Source of the DNA: an uncultured Eubacteriales bacterium
Lineage (GTDB): Bacteria; Bacillota; Clostridia; Oscillospirales; CAG-382
Length of the DNA stretch: 53,289 bases
Reading direction: 5' to 3'
Assembly: GCA_934479825.1 (NCBI GenBank)
Contig: CAKSOW010000017.1
Span: 1-53,289, forward strand
In this document: positions 6,712 to 15,339 of the stretch, piece by piece
Position numbering within the stretch: position 1 is the stretch's first letter
Layout: the number at the start of each line of letters is the position of its first letter
Translations under genes and position numbers: made by a program
The notes under the pieces: generated by a model
Database searches by the model: none
Told to the model about the DNA's origin: nothing
The model's input: the letters and a program-made list of their open reading frames with translations, nothing else

Positions 6712-7629
6712 CTATTCAAGCCCCAAAAGCTTTAAGATAAGCGCCATACGCATATACTTTCCGTACAAAGCCTGTCGGAAATAGCAGGCGCGCGGATCGT
6801 CGTCCACCGCAACACTGATCTCATTGACGCGCGGCAGAGGATGCATGATCGTAAGATCGGCTTTGGCGTTTTCGAGTTTATCCGGCGTTAAAATATAACT
6901 GTCCTTTAAACGCAAATAATCCTCTTCGTTGAAAAAGCGTTCTTTCTGCACACGCGTCATGTAAAGGATATCCAAGTCCGGCAGCACGGACATTAAATCG
7001 CCTGTTTCCAGACAGCTGACACGGTTCTTGCCGATCACATCCGTTTTGATATACGCCGGCACACGGAGTTCATCCGGCGAAATAAGGATGAAATCGATTC
7101 CGGAATAGCGGCACAGTGCAGAAATGAGCGAGTGGACGGTACGCCCGAATTTCAGGTCGCCGCAGAAACCGACGGTCAGATTATCGAAGTGCCCTTTCTC
7201 GCGGTAAATAGTCAACAGATCCGCTAACGTTTGCGTGGGATGATTGTGTCCGCCGTCACCGGCGTTGATCACTGGAACGCTCGCGTTCATGGCGGCGACA
7301 AGCGGCGCGCCCTCTTTGGGATGCCGCATGGCGATGATATCGGCATAAAGGGAAACCACTTTTGCCGTATCGGCTACGCTTTCGCCTTTGGAGGCCGAGG
7401 AACTGGCCGCTTCGGAAAATCCGAGCACGTTGCCGCCCAGTTCATACATAGCGGCCTCAAAACTGAGTCTTGTACGGGTAGACGGTTCAAAAAAGAGGGT
7501 GGCAAGTTTCTTGCCGCGGCATTTTTCGCTGTATGCGGCAGGGTTTGCGATAATATCGCAAGCTGTGGCAATCAGCTCCTCTAATTCTTCTTCGGAAAGA
7601 TCGGTAATATCAATAAGACTTTTCGGCAT
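6712..7629 (-). CDS. pyrB: Aspartate carbamoyltransferase catalytic subunit PyrB
   Basis: Condenses carbamoyl phosphate with aspartate to carbamoyl-aspartate, the committed step of pyrimidine synthesis. The 305 residues include the carbamoyl-phosphate loop PSTRTRLSFEAAMYELGG, the mobile loop SASKGES, GHNHPTQTLADLL and HPLPRVNEI. Length is normal for the family. AGAAAGGAG lies upstream of the ATG. It follows pyrE by 22 bases and precedes pyrI by 11, so catalytic and regulatory chains are made together. Confidence 0.97.
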   Translation of the reverse strand: MPKSLIDITDLSEEELEELIATACDIIANPAAYSEKCRGKKLATLFFEPSTRTRLSFEAAMYELGGNVLGFSEAASSSASKGESVADTAKVVSLYADIIAMRHPKEGAPLVAAMNASVPVINAGDGGHNHPTQTLADLLTIYREKGHFDNLTVGFCGDLKFGRTVHSLISALCRYSGIDFILISPDELRVPAYIKTDVIGKNRVSCLETGDLMSVLPDLDILYMTRVQKERFFNEEDYLRLKDSYILTPDKLENAKADLTIMHPLPRVNEISVAVDDDPRACYFRQALYGKYMRMALILKLLGLE

Positions 7630-7651
7630 AGCAGAACTCCTTTCTTAAAGC

Positions 7652-8299
7652 TTACGCGTGTATCCACGATTCATCGGACGGGTTGTTCCGGAACGCTGTC
7701 AGGCGTTCAACGTCTTCGTGCCTGATATACTTCTCTTCGGCCGCAACACGGATAACGCAATCGAAATCGGTAAGGCTCGTGTTTTCTACATTCGCTTCGG
7801 CCAGTCTTTCAAGGCCTTTTTTCATTCCATAGGTGAAGATAGAAACGATTCCGAGCACCTGCGCTCCGGCTTCTCTCAACACGTTCACGACTTCAATCAC
7901 ACTGCCGCCGGTGGAAATCAGATCCTCCACCACAACGACCTTTTGCCCTTTTTCGAGCTTTCCCTCGATCTGATTCTGTCGGCCATGGTCTTTTGCCCCG
8001 CTCCGGACATATCCCATCGGCATTCCCAAGAGATGCGCGGTAATGGCGGCATGTGCGATGCCGGCGGTCGATGTGCCCATGAGCACTTCGGCATCCGGAT
8101 ATTTTTCTTTTACAAGCGCGGCAAGCGCATTTTCCACATCGTTACGCACGTCCGGCGCTGTGAGCGTCAGGCGGTTATCGCAATAAATCGGGCTTTTGAT
8201 ACCGCTTGCCCAGGTAAACGGCTCTTCCGGGCGGAGAAAAACGGCTTTGATCTTCAAAAGGTCGGCGGCAATGCGTTTCTTGGTTTCCATGATTTCCAT
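7652..8299 (-). CDS. pyrE: Orotate phosphoribosyltransferase PyrE
   Basis: Transfers ribose-5-phosphate from PRPP to orotate, giving OMP. The 215-residue type I phosphoribosyltransferase carries the PRPP loop KVVVVEDLISTGGSV near residue 125 and a flexible-loop region with KDHGRQNQIEG. The first ATG is favoured by AAAGGA eight bases upstream; a second in-frame ATG lies three codons on. It is the fifth gene of the operon, between pyrF and pyrB. Confidence 0.95.
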   Translation of the reverse strand: MEIMETKKRIAADLLKIKAVFLRPEEPFTWASGIKSPIYCDNRLTLTAPDVRNDVENALAALVKEKYPDAEVLMGTSTAGIAHAAITAHLLGMPMGYVRSGAKDHGRQNQIEGKLEKGQKVVVVEDLISTGGSVIEVVNVLREAGAQVLGIVSIFTYGMKKGLERLAEANVENTSLTDFDCVIRVAAEEKYIRHEDVERLTAFRNNPSDESWIHA

Positions 8300-8341
8300 A
8301 ACAGTTTCCTTTCTGGCAATTCCATTCTATTTTCCGGTAAC

Positions 8342-9040
8342 TTACAGGCAGAATTCTTCCACACAGCGTTCATACGCCGCCGCAGGGTCACTTGACGCCG
8401 TAATGGGACGGCCGACCACGATGTAATCGCTCCCGGCAATCTTTGCCTGTGCCGGCGTCATGACGCGTTTTTGGTCGCCCAACTCCCCGTCGGCAAAGCG
8501 CACGCCGGGTGTGACGGTGAGAAAATCTTTGCCGCACACGCCGTGGACTTTTGCAGCTTCAAGCGGCGAGCAGACGACGCCGTCAAGGCCTGCTTCTGCG
8601 GCATTCTTGGCATAGTGCATGACGACCTTATCCATCGGTTCGCGGATAAGCAGGTCTTTTTCCAAATGCTCCGAATCCGTCGAGGTCAACTGGGTGACAG
8701 CGATAAGCAGCGGACGCGTGCCGTCCGGACGCGTCAAGCCCTCCAATGCCGCCTGCATCATGGGAATCGTGCCGGCCGCGTGAAGATTGCACATATCCAC
8801 ATCAAGGCGCGACAGCACCGCCATACTCTTTTTTACGGTATTGGGAATGTCGTGGAGCTTCAGATCGAGGAAGATCTTATGTCCGCGCTTTTTGATCTCA
8901 CGCACGATCTCCGGTCCCTCCGCATAAAAAAGCTCCATGCCGATCTTGACAAACGGCTTGCGTGAACCGAATAGATCCAAAAATTCAAAAGTCTGCCCGG
9001 CGCTTGCAAAATCGCAGGCAATAATGACGTCTTTTCCCAT
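8342..9040 (-). CDS. pyrF: Orotidine 5'-phosphate decarboxylase PyrF
   Basis: Decarboxylates OMP to UMP, the last step of the de novo pathway. The 232-residue TIM barrel has VIIACDF at the start, the catalytic FLDLKLHDIPNTV (Lys-Asp-x-Lys-type charged network) and the phosphate-gripper region ending in GSDYIVVGRPIT. Its ATG directly abuts the TAA of pyrD, and its ribosome-binding site AGGAGGAG lies inside the pyrD tail, so translation is coupled. Confidence 0.96.
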   Translation of the reverse strand: MGKDVIIACDFASAGQTFEFLDLFGSRKPFVKIGMELFYAEGPEIVREIKKRGHKIFLDLKLHDIPNTVKKSMAVLSRLDVDMCNLHAAGTIPMMQAALEGLTRPDGTRPLLIAVTQLTSTDSEHLEKDLLIREPMDKVVMHYAKNAAEAGLDGVVCSPLEAAKVHGVCGKDFLTVTPGVRFADGELGDQKRVMTPAQAKIAGSDYIVVGRPITASSDPAAAYERCVEEFCL

Positions 9041-9949
9041 TTAATGTGCTCCTCCTATGATATCCGAAAGTTTTCCTATTCCATATTTTTCCATGACGCG
9101 CGGCAGATCCTCCACAATCTTCTTACACGCGAACGGATTGACTAAATTAGCCGCTCCGATTTCAACGCCGGTTGCTCCGGCAAGCATGAATTCGATTACG
9201 TCCTCCGCACTCGAAACGCCTCCCATGCCGATAATCGGAATATTCACCGCCTCATACACCTGATAAACCATGCGCAGCGCCACCGGTTTTACGGCAGGCC
9301 CCGAAAAGCCGCCCATTTTGTTGGCAATGACCGGTTTGCGCGTCTTTAAATCAATGCGCATGCCAAGAAGCGTATTGATAAGCGAAATTCCGTCTGCGCC
9401 GGCCTCTTCACAAGCCTCTGCAATCGAGGCGATGTCGGTCACATTGGGCGAAAGCTTTATGTATACCGGTTTATGTGTCACTTCTTTGACAGCACGGGTG
9501 ACTGCGGCCGCACTTTCGGGCGAAGTTCCGAAACTCATACCGCCGCCGTGGACATTGGGGCAGCTGATATTGACTTCAATCAGACCGACCTGCTTTTCCC
9601 GATCGAGCTTTTCACAGGTATACCGGTACTCCTCCACCGAAAAGCCGCTGACGTTGGCAATCACCGGTTTATGAAAGCATGCGGCAAGTCTGGGCAGTTC
9701 CTCGGAAATCACTCTTTCCACGCCCGGATTCTGCAAGCCGACCGCGTTGATAAGGCCGCTTTCACATTCCGCTATGCGCGGCGTGGGATTGCCAAACCGA
9801 GGCTCTTTGGTCGTTCCCTTAAAGGAAAACGAACCAAGCATATTGATATCATACCATTCGGCAAACTCATAGCCATAGCCGAAAGTGCCGCTGGCTGGGA
9901 TAACGGGATTGATAAGTTCAAGTCCCGATAAAGTTACGCTTGTGTCCAT
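9041..9949 (-). CDS. pyrD: Dihydroorotate dehydrogenase class 1B, catalytic subunit
   Basis: Oxidises dihydroorotate to orotate with FMN. The 302-residue barrel has NPVIPASGTFGYG, ISCPNVHGGGMSFG with the active-site Cys of class 1 enzymes, KLSPNVTDI, SLINTLLGM and PIIGMGGVSSAEDVIEFMLAGA. Class 1B enzymes work as a heterotetramer with PyrK and use NAD; the adjacent pyrK supports this class. It overlaps the end of pyrK by 16 bases. Confidence 0.95.
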   Translation of the reverse strand: MDTSVTLSGLELINPVIPASGTFGYGYEFAEWYDINMLGSFSFKGTTKEPRFGNPTPRIAECESGLINAVGLQNPGVERVISEELPRLAACFHKPVIANVSGFSVEEYRYTCEKLDREKQVGLIEVNISCPNVHGGGMSFGTSPESAAAVTRAVKEVTHKPVYIKLSPNVTDIASIAEACEEAGADGISLINTLLGMRIDLKTRKPVIANKMGGFSGPAVKPVALRMVYQVYEAVNIPIIGMGGVSSAEDVIEFMLAGATGVEIGAANLVNPFACKKIVEDLPRVMEKYGIGKLSDIIGGAH

Positions 9950-10677
9950 ACGATCTCCTTTCGTTCAAGGACAGGACCGTCCTTGCAGATACGTTTATAG
10001 CCGCCGGTAAGCGTTTGACAGGAACAGCCCATGCAGGCGCCGAAGCCGCATCCCATCCGTTCTTCAAACGAATATTCGCCGTCGGTCACTGCAATCTTTT
10101 CAATTGCGCGGAACATCGGCATCGGGCCGCAGGTGTAGAAATAATCATATGTTACATGCTTCATCACATCTGTCACAAAGCCTTTTTCGCCATGCGAGCC
10201 GTCGGAAGTGGCGACATGAACTTCTGCGCCGAGCGCACGGAACTCTTCTTCATAAAAAACTTCGTCCGCTGTGTTGAATCCGAGAATGACGGTCGGTTTT
10301 ACGCCTTTTTCCAGAAAGCGTTTAGCCAAATGAAATAAGGGCGGAATTCCTGCGCCGCCGCCGACAAGAAGGGGCGTGCCCTTGCATTTTGAAACGTCAA
10401 AGCCGTTTCCGAGGCCGGTTAAGATATCAAGCGCCGCGCCGGCCGGAAGTTTACTCATCGCTTCTGTTCCATGGCCGACGGTCTTATAAAGAATTGTAAG
10501 AGAGTCCTCGGTATAGTCGCACACCGAGATCGGGCGGCGCAGATAGAAACCGTCCACTTTGATGTTCAAAAATTGTCCCGGACGGGAAAAAGCGCCCGTA
10601 TCGCCGGATAGTTTCATTTCATAGGTATTTTTTGCGATTTTCCGATTGGAAAGAACGGTATAAATTCCCTGTTTCAT
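9934..10677 (-). CDS. pyrK: Dihydroorotate dehydrogenase electron-transfer subunit PyrK
   Basis: Carries electrons from PyrD to NAD through FAD and a [2Fe-2S] cluster. The 247 residues show the FAD-binding FYLRRPISVCDY, the nucleotide-binding LLVGGGAGIPPLF and the cluster motif RMGCGFGACMGCSCQ followed by a final Cys in KRICKDGPV. The start overlaps the pyrC stop by four bases, a coupled arrangement. No membrane segment is seen, as expected for this soluble subunit. Confidence 0.95.
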   Translation of the reverse strand: MKQGIYTVLSNRKIAKNTYEMKLSGDTGAFSRPGQFLNIKVDGFYLRRPISVCDYTEDSLTILYKTVGHGTEAMSKLPAGAALDILTGLGNGFDVSKCKGTPLLVGGGAGIPPLFHLAKRFLEKGVKPTVILGFNTADEVFYEEEFRALGAEVHVATSDGSHGEKGFVTDVMKHVTYDYFYTCGPMPMFRAIEKIAVTDGEYSFEERMGCGFGACMGCSCQTLTGGYKRICKDGPVLERKEIVWTQA

Positions 10678-11912
10678 GCTTCCTCCGTTATATGGTTGTT
10701 GATAGAGTTGACAGAATTATAAATCAGTTTTCCGGACACCATCATTCCCTCAAAAGGTGTGGCGCGCCCCATACTTTGGAATTTCTCCGGGGTAACGGTA
10801 TAGGTTTTCTCCAAATCCCAAAGGCAGAATTCATTTGCCGGTTCGGCGATTCCAAAGCGTTTGCGCGGCGAAGAACTCATCAGCTGTATCAGCTTTTCAA
10901 GCGGAAGAACGCCTTTTTTTACTAAACCGGTATACAAAACCGAAAAAGCGGTTTCCAGTCCGACCACGCCCATCCGGCTGTCTTTTAAGCCTTTATGTTT
11001 CTCTTCTTCCGAATGCGGCGCATGGTCAGTGGCAATCATATCGATCACCCCGTCGCACAACCCCTTCAAAAGCGCGTCTTTATCGCGCTCAGAGCGGAGC
11101 GGCGGATTCATCTTGAATCGTCCGTCTTCTTTTAAATCGTTTTCCGAGAGCAGCAGATAGTGCGGCGCAGTTTCGCATGTTACATCAATACCGGCCTTTT
11201 TGGCTTGGCGGATAAGGTTCACGCTTTCCGCACAGGAGATGTGGCAGACGTGGTATGAAGCACCTGTTTTAGCGGCAAGCGCCAGATCGCGCTCGATCGG
11301 TCTCCACTCGCTTTCGGAGCAGATACCGGCGTGTCCGTGCGCCGCAGCATAAATGCCGGCGTGAATGTAGCCGCCGTGAAGCAATGAATTATCCTCACAG
11401 TGCGCGACAAGAATCTTTCCCCACCTTTTCGCGTGCCGCATCGCGTTTTCCATGAGCTCTTCCGACTGCACACCGCACCCGTCATCCGAAAAAGCAACGA
11501 CATACGGCGCTAAATCTTCCATATCCGAAAGCGTTTCTCCCTTTTCCCCGACCGTTATGGCGGCATATGGATGAACGCGCACGGCCGCGTCGCGGCGGAT
11601 TATGTCAAGCTGTTTTTCTAAGTGCGCCACACTGTCCGGAACAGGGTCAAGATTCGGCATGGAGCAGACATCCGTAAAACCTCCGGCTCTTGCGGCAAGC
11701 GTTCCGGTTTTTATGGTTTCTTTATAAGAAAAGCCCGGTTCGCGCAAATGTACATGTACATCGCAAAAGCCGGGCAAGACAGCAAGTTTTTTTGCTGTCC
11801 GGATTTCAGATAAATCTTTCTGTTTTTCCAAATACTGCAACGCTTCATGCCGATAGGCTGCGCCTGCCGGGAAAAAAAGCTCAGGTTGGGTTGGTGTTCT
11901 GCCTGCGGACAT
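10674..11912 (-). CDS. pyrC: Dihydroorotase PyrC
   Basis: Cyclises carbamoyl-aspartate to dihydroorotate. The 412-residue amidohydrolase has the metal-binding DVHVHLREPGF, a histidine in LVAHCEDNSLL, SYHVCHISCAESV, and the catalytic Asp in MIATDHAPHSEEEK. It is the first gene of the operon. AAAGGAG lies eight bases before the ATG. Upstream sits a long structured leader with a terminator (11948-12058), so this is where the whole operon is switched. A 61-codon reading frame in the leader runs past the terminator and overlaps the pyrC start. Confidence 0.95.
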   Translation of the reverse strand: MSAGRTPTQPELFFPAGAAYRHEALQYLEKQKDLSEIRTAKKLAVLPGFCDVHVHLREPGFSYKETIKTGTLAARAGGFTDVCSMPNLDPVPDSVAHLEKQLDIIRRDAAVRVHPYAAITVGEKGETLSDMEDLAPYVVAFSDDGCGVQSEELMENAMRHAKRWGKILVAHCEDNSLLHGGYIHAGIYAAAHGHAGICSESEWRPIERDLALAAKTGASYHVCHISCAESVNLIRQAKKAGIDVTCETAPHYLLLSENDLKEDGRFKMNPPLRSERDKDALLKGLCDGVIDMIATDHAPHSEEEKHKGLKDSRMGVVGLETAFSVLYTGLVKKGVLPLEKLIQLMSSSPRKRFGIAEPANEFCLWDLEKTYTVTPEKFQSMGRATPFEGMMVSGKLIYNSVNSINNHITEEA

Positions 11913-11947
11913 TGGCTCGCTCCTTTCGGATTCGCGTCAGGGCAAAG

Positions 11948-11976
11948 AAAAAAATCCTGCCTTTCCGACAAGATTT
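11948..11976 (-). terminator. Intrinsic terminator inside the pyr operon leader
   Basis: On the minus strand AAATCTTGTC pairs with GGCAGGATTT around a GGAAA loop: ten pairs, two of them G-U, followed directly by more T residues. It lies 36 bases upstream of the pyrC ATG, so it would cut the transcript before any pyr gene. Its first strand is shared with the competing upstream helix. Confidence 0.7.
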
Positions 11977-12058
11977 CAGATACACCGATTCACAGAAAAC
12001 ACCCGGCATATATGCGGAGTTTTTCTGTATCTGTTTCTTATATAACTGCAATCTTGTC
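11967..12058 (-). promoter_or_regulatory. Structured attenuator leader of the pyr operon (antiterminator form)
   Basis: GACAAGATT (12050-12058) pairs perfectly over nine bases with AATCTTGTC (11967-11975), which is also the first strand of the terminator, so the two folds exclude each other. Inside this helix lie CAGATACA/TGTATCTG (12026-12033 with 11977-11984), GAAAAAC/GTTTTC and a short apical hairpin around GCATATATGC (12006-12015). I find no PyrR-type conserved loop. A pyrimidine signal is inferred from the operon it precedes; the sensing mechanism is unknown. Confidence 0.6.
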
Positions 12059-12091
12059 GACATCACGGTATCGCTTTTAAAGATTTGTTTT

Positions 12092-12100
12092 ATTGTATCA
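12092..12100 (-). promoter_or_regulatory. Extended -10 promoter of the pyr operon
   Basis: The minus strand reads TGATACAAT, an extended -10 (TG-n-TACAAT). No good -35 is seen 17 bp upstream (TATATA only). Transcription would begin near 12084, about 26 nt before the first leader stem. Confidence 0.5.
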
Positions 12101-12268
12101 TGATTTTTTGAATTTATATAGTGAAAAATAAATCATGTCTGTGAATTTTGAAAAATGTTTTTTAACCTTGGAACGCAAATCCGCATATACTGCATAGGCA
12201 GAACCGTTTTCTGTCCGAATGAATCGATAGAACCAATCAATCGATCAGAAAAGAAAGGAGCGGAAAGC

Positions 12269-12934
12269 ATGGTTTGTTGTTTCAAGGGAGCCTTTCGGGT
12301 GACAAGCGTATACGGGATGCGCACGTTGAACGGCGTGACGCGGTTTCACAACGGACTTGACCTTGTCGGGCTTGACGATATTATCGTTTACGCCATAAGC
12401 GACGGTACGGTCCGCACGGGCTTTCAGGCAAACGAAGCCGGAAATTTTGTCGTTGTCACCATGAAAGACGGAAAGCGCGTTTATTATATGCATTTAAAGA
12501 GCTTTCTTGTGCCGAACGGCGCTTTTGTCGTCAAGGGACAGGCGCTCGGCATTATGGGAAACACCGGGCACAGTTACGGTGCGCACACGCATTTGGAGCT
12601 CCGGCCGAAAGGCACGTCGTATGAGAGTCTGGATATCGCCGCCTTTACCGGCATCCCGAATACGCTCGGCGTTTATTACTACAATCCGAACACACAGGAG
12701 GAAGAACCGATGACCCAAGAAAAATTTGACGAGATGTTAGAGGATTATCTGCGCCGCAGAGCCGAAAGAGCGCCCGAAGAATGGTCGGAGAAAGAACGGG
12801 ATTTTTGCGTCAAGCGCGGAATTCTGCGCGGCGATTCGGACGGGCGTATGCGTTATCAGAGTTTTGTGACCCGTGAAGAAGCGGCGGCGATTGCTTACCG
12901 CATTGTGAAAGGGCTCACCGAATTCGGTGAATGA
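12269..12934 (+). CDS. M23-family peptidoglycan endopeptidase with SLH-like tail (phage-type lysin)
   Basis: Predicted zinc endopeptidase that cuts peptide cross-bridges of the cell wall. In 221 residues the LytM domain shows the zinc ligands in RFHNGLDLV and the HTHLEL motif, with YYMHLKSF between. The C-terminal 60 residues (DFCVKRGILRGDSDG...VTREEAAAIAYRI) resemble one S-layer-homology repeat and are typical of tails on Firmicute phage endolysins. The ATG at 12269 has AAAGGAG eight bases upstream; a longer reading from 12155 has neither homology nor a ribosome site. No signal peptide is present, so release would need a holin or another route, and none is nearby. Probably phage-derived cargo, now isolated. 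Confidence 0.82.
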   Translation: MVCCFKGAFRVTSVYGMRTLNGVTRFHNGLDLVGLDDIIVYAISDGTVRTGFQANEAGNFVVVTMKDGKRVYYMHLKSFLVPNGAFVVKGQALGIMGNTGHSYGAHTHLELRPKGTSYESLDIAAFTGIPNTLGVYYYNPNTQEEEPMTQEKFDEMLEDYLRRRAERAPEEWSEKERDFCVKRGILRGDSDGRMRYQSFVTREEAAAIAYRIVKGLTEFGE

Positions 12935-12993
12935 AGAAACATGCCGCAAAACAAACAAAAATCGGAAAAATCGTAAACTTGCGCCGCGCATAC

Positions 12994-13022
12994 TTGACAA
13001 AAGATTTAATCAGTAGTATAAT
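12994..13022 (+). promoter_or_regulatory. Consensus promoter of thrS
   Basis: TTGACA (12994-12999), 17 bp, TATAAT (13017-13022). Transcription would start near 13029, at the beginning of the T-box leader. Confidence 0.88.
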
Positions 13023-13028
13023 GCAGAT

Positions 13029-13266
13029 ATCGACTGTGACCGGGACACGGAAAAAACGTTTTTTCGGAGATTTTCCTTTCAGAGAGCGCGTCATCGGCTG
13101 AAAGCGCGCACCTGTTTTTTTCCACCACCCGTGAGTCCTGCAAAAATCAATTTGCAGCGCGTGTCGGCGTTATGACAAAACAAGGACGGATGCGGATGCA
13201 TTCGTCAAAACGGGTGGAACCGCGGCTATGATCGCCCCGTACATGCAAACATGTACGGGGCTTTTT
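13029..13266 (+). promoter_or_regulatory. T-box riboswitch, threonine-specific, upstream of thrS
   Basis: The 14-base T-box GGGTGGAACCGCGG lies at 13212-13225, the bulge that pairs with the CCA end of uncharged tRNA. The Stem I region has AGAGAG and GGCTGAAAG (13081-13105), as in known T-boxes. Candidate ACC threonine specifier codons lie at 13124-13126 or 13127-13129. Uncharged tRNA-Thr should favour the antiterminator and turn thrS on. The matching terminator is at 13234-13266. Exact Stem I pairing was not modelled. Confidence 0.92.
13234..13266 (+). terminator. T-box-controlled terminator of the thrS leader
   Basis: GCCCCGTACATG pairs with CATGTACGGGGC over 12 bases around a CAAA loop, followed by TTTTT. 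It directly follows the T-box sequence, the standard arrangement. Confidence 0.95.
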
Positions 13267-13338
13267 ATGGTTTCGCGATAAGCGCCCGGAATTCCGATCG
13301 GATCAGAAAATATTTTAAATTACCGGAGGTTACGAATC

Positions 13339-15246
13339 ATGCTGGAATTTATCTTGAAGGACGGCAGTAAGCTTGAAATGCCCGAGGGCTGCAAGATTGA
13401 AGATGTTGCGCAGAAGATCAGCGCCGGTCTTGCACGCGTTTCCCTTGCGGCTCGTCTTGACGGCGAGATCGTCGAGATGAACCACGCGGCAGACAAAGGC
13501 GGCAAAATCGAATTTTTAACGTTTGAGGATGAGGACGGCAGAAAAGTTTACCGTCACACGGCCTCCCATGTGTTGGCCCAGGCGGTCAAGCGTCTGTATC
13601 CGGACACAAAACTTGCCATCGGCCCTGCCATTGACAACGGCTTTTACTACGATTTTGATACCGAAATTTCCTTTACGGCAGATGTGCTCGAAAAGCTGGA
13701 AGCCGAGATGAAAAAGATCATCAAGGAAGATCTGCCGCTTGTCCGCTCGGTGAAACCGCGCGAAGAAGCTGTCAAATATATGGAGGAAAAAGGTGAACCC
13801 TATAAGGTGGAACTCATCAACGATCTGCCCGAGGACAGCGTCGTTTCGTTCTACACCCAAGGAGAATTCACCGATTTATGCGCCGGTCCGCACCTCGCCT
13901 CCACCGGCAAATTAAAGGCAATCAAGCTCACCTCCTGCACCGGCGCTTATTGGCGCGGCAATGAAAAGAACAAGATGCTTTCGCGCGTCTACGGCACGGC
14001 GTTCCCCAAGCAGAGCGAACTTGACGAGCATTTGGCACGCATCGAAGAAGCCAAGAAGCGCGACCATCGCCGTCTCGGCAAGGAACTCGGCATTTTTGCC
14101 CTTTTGGAAGAAGGCCCCGGTTTCCCGTTCTTCCTCCCGAAAGGCATGATTGTTAAGAACACGCTGATCGATTACTGGCGCAAGATTCACACACGCGAGG
14201 GATATCAGGAAATCAGCACGCCGATCATGCTGCGCCGTGAACTGTGGGAGACCTCCGGACACTGGGATCACTACAAGAACAACATGTACACTACCACCAT
14301 TGACGACAACGAATTTGCCGTCAAGCCGATGAACTGTCCGGGCGGCATGCTTGTGTACAAGCTTGAACCCCGTTCTTATAAAGATCTGCCGATGCGGCTC
14401 GGCGAGCTCGGTATTGTTCACCGTCACGAAAAGAGCGGCGAAATGCATGGGCTTATGCGTGTACGCTGCTTTACGCAGGACGATGCGCACATTTTTATGA
14501 CGCCGGATCAGATTACAAGCGAAATCAAGGGCGTTGTACGTCTTATCAACGAAGTTTACAATGTATTCGGTTTCAAATATCATGTCGAACTCTCCACCAT
14601 GCCGGAAGACCATCTCGGTTCTTTGGAGGATTGGGAGGCAGCGACAAACGGTCTGCGCGCGGCGCTTGATGAGATGAACATGCCGTATGTCGTCAACGAA
14701 GGCGACGGCGCGTTCTACGGTCCGAAGATCGACTTCCACTTGGAGGACTCTCTCGGCAGAACCTGGCAATGCGGCACGATTCAGCTCGACTTCCAGCTTC
14801 CGATGCGTTTTGAAGCGGAATATACCGGTCCCGACGGCGAAAAGCACCGTCCGATCATGATTCACCGTGTATGCTTTGGTTCGATTGAACGTTTTATCGG
14901 TATCTTAATCGAACACTTTGCCGGTGCATTCCCGACCTGGCTTGCTCCGGTACAGGTAAAACTTCTGCCTATCAGCGACCGTCAGCACGACTATGCCGCC
15001 GAGGTTGCAAAGAAGTTAACTGCCGCCGGTATCCGCGTGGAGACAGACACACGCAATGAAAAGATCGGTTACAAGATTCGCGAAGCACAGCTTGAAAAAG
15101 TTCCGTACATGCTCGTCATCGGCGACAAGGAATGCGAAAGCGGAACGGTTGCGGTTCGTTCGAGAAAGAACGGCGATATGGGAACAGAATCGCTTGACAA
15201 GTTTATTGCCGATGTTCGCAAGGAAATCGACGAACTGGCAAGATAA
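13339..15246 (+). CDS. thrS: Threonyl-tRNA synthetase ThrS
   Basis: Charges tRNA-Thr with threonine. The 635-residue class II synthetase has an N-terminal TGS domain (MLEFILKDGSKLEMPEG, about 1-62) and the editing domain with the HTASHVLAQAVKRLYP zinc-like motif. The catalytic core carries motif 1 near FPFFLPKGMIVKN, the zinc residues around MNCPGGMLVY, motif 2 around LRLGELGIVHRHEKSGEMHGLMRVRCF, and motif 3 around IMIHRVCFGSIERFIGIL. The C-terminal anticodon domain runs from about 540 to the end. Length is normal. GGAGG precedes the ATG. The T-box leader controls it, and the HIT-protein gene follows 93 bases on. Confidence 0.97.
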   Translation: MLEFILKDGSKLEMPEGCKIEDVAQKISAGLARVSLAARLDGEIVEMNHAADKGGKIEFLTFEDEDGRKVYRHTASHVLAQAVKRLYPDTKLAIGPAIDNGFYYDFDTEISFTADVLEKLEAEMKKIIKEDLPLVRSVKPREEAVKYMEEKGEPYKVELINDLPEDSVVSFYTQGEFTDLCAGPHLASTGKLKAIKLTSCTGAYWRGNEKNKMLSRVYGTAFPKQSELDEHLARIEEAKKRDHRRLGKELGIFALLEEGPGFPFFLPKGMIVKNTLIDYWRKIHTREGYQEISTPIMLRRELWETSGHWDHYKNNMYTTTIDDNEFAVKPMNCPGGMLVYKLEPRSYKDLPMRLGELGIVHRHEKSGEMHGLMRVRCFTQDDAHIFMTPDQITSEIKGVVRLINEVYNVFGFKYHVELSTMPEDHLGSLEDWEAATNGLRAALDEMNMPYVVNEGDGAFYGPKIDFHLEDSLGRTWQCGTIQLDFQLPMRFEAEYTGPDGEKHRPIMIHRVCFGSIERFIGILIEHFAGAFPTWLAPVQVKLLPISDRQHDYAAEVAKKLTAAGIRVETDTRNEKIGYKIREAQLEKVPYMLVIGDKECESGTVAVRSRKNGDMGTESLDKFIADVRKEIDELAR

Positions 15247-15267
15247 GTCTTACAAAATCCGCTCTCT

Positions 15268-15294
15268 CGGTCTGACGCGCACTGCGTCAGACCG
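15268..15294 (+). terminator. Hairpin after thrS
   Basis: CGGTCTGACGC pairs with GCGTCAGACCG. The T-run is delayed and weak (GTTGAGGTGTTTTT), so termination may be partial, letting some transcription reach the HIT gene. Confidence 0.5.
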
Positions 15295-15339
15295 TTGAGG
15301 TGTTTTTATGAAACCTATATCTGAAAAGGAGAAAAAGCA

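Noticed and set aside
11881..12066. The 61-codon pyr leader frame as a normal protein gene
   Set aside because: No ribosome-binding site, and it overlaps pyrC. Kept only as a possible leader peptide in the attenuator finding.
12155..12268. A longer N-terminus for the M23 lysin
   Set aside because: No homology and no ribosome site; AAAGGAG sits properly before the ATG at 12269.
13912..14865. A 317-codon frame antisense to thrS
   Set aside because: Entirely inside thrS; no recognisable motif.
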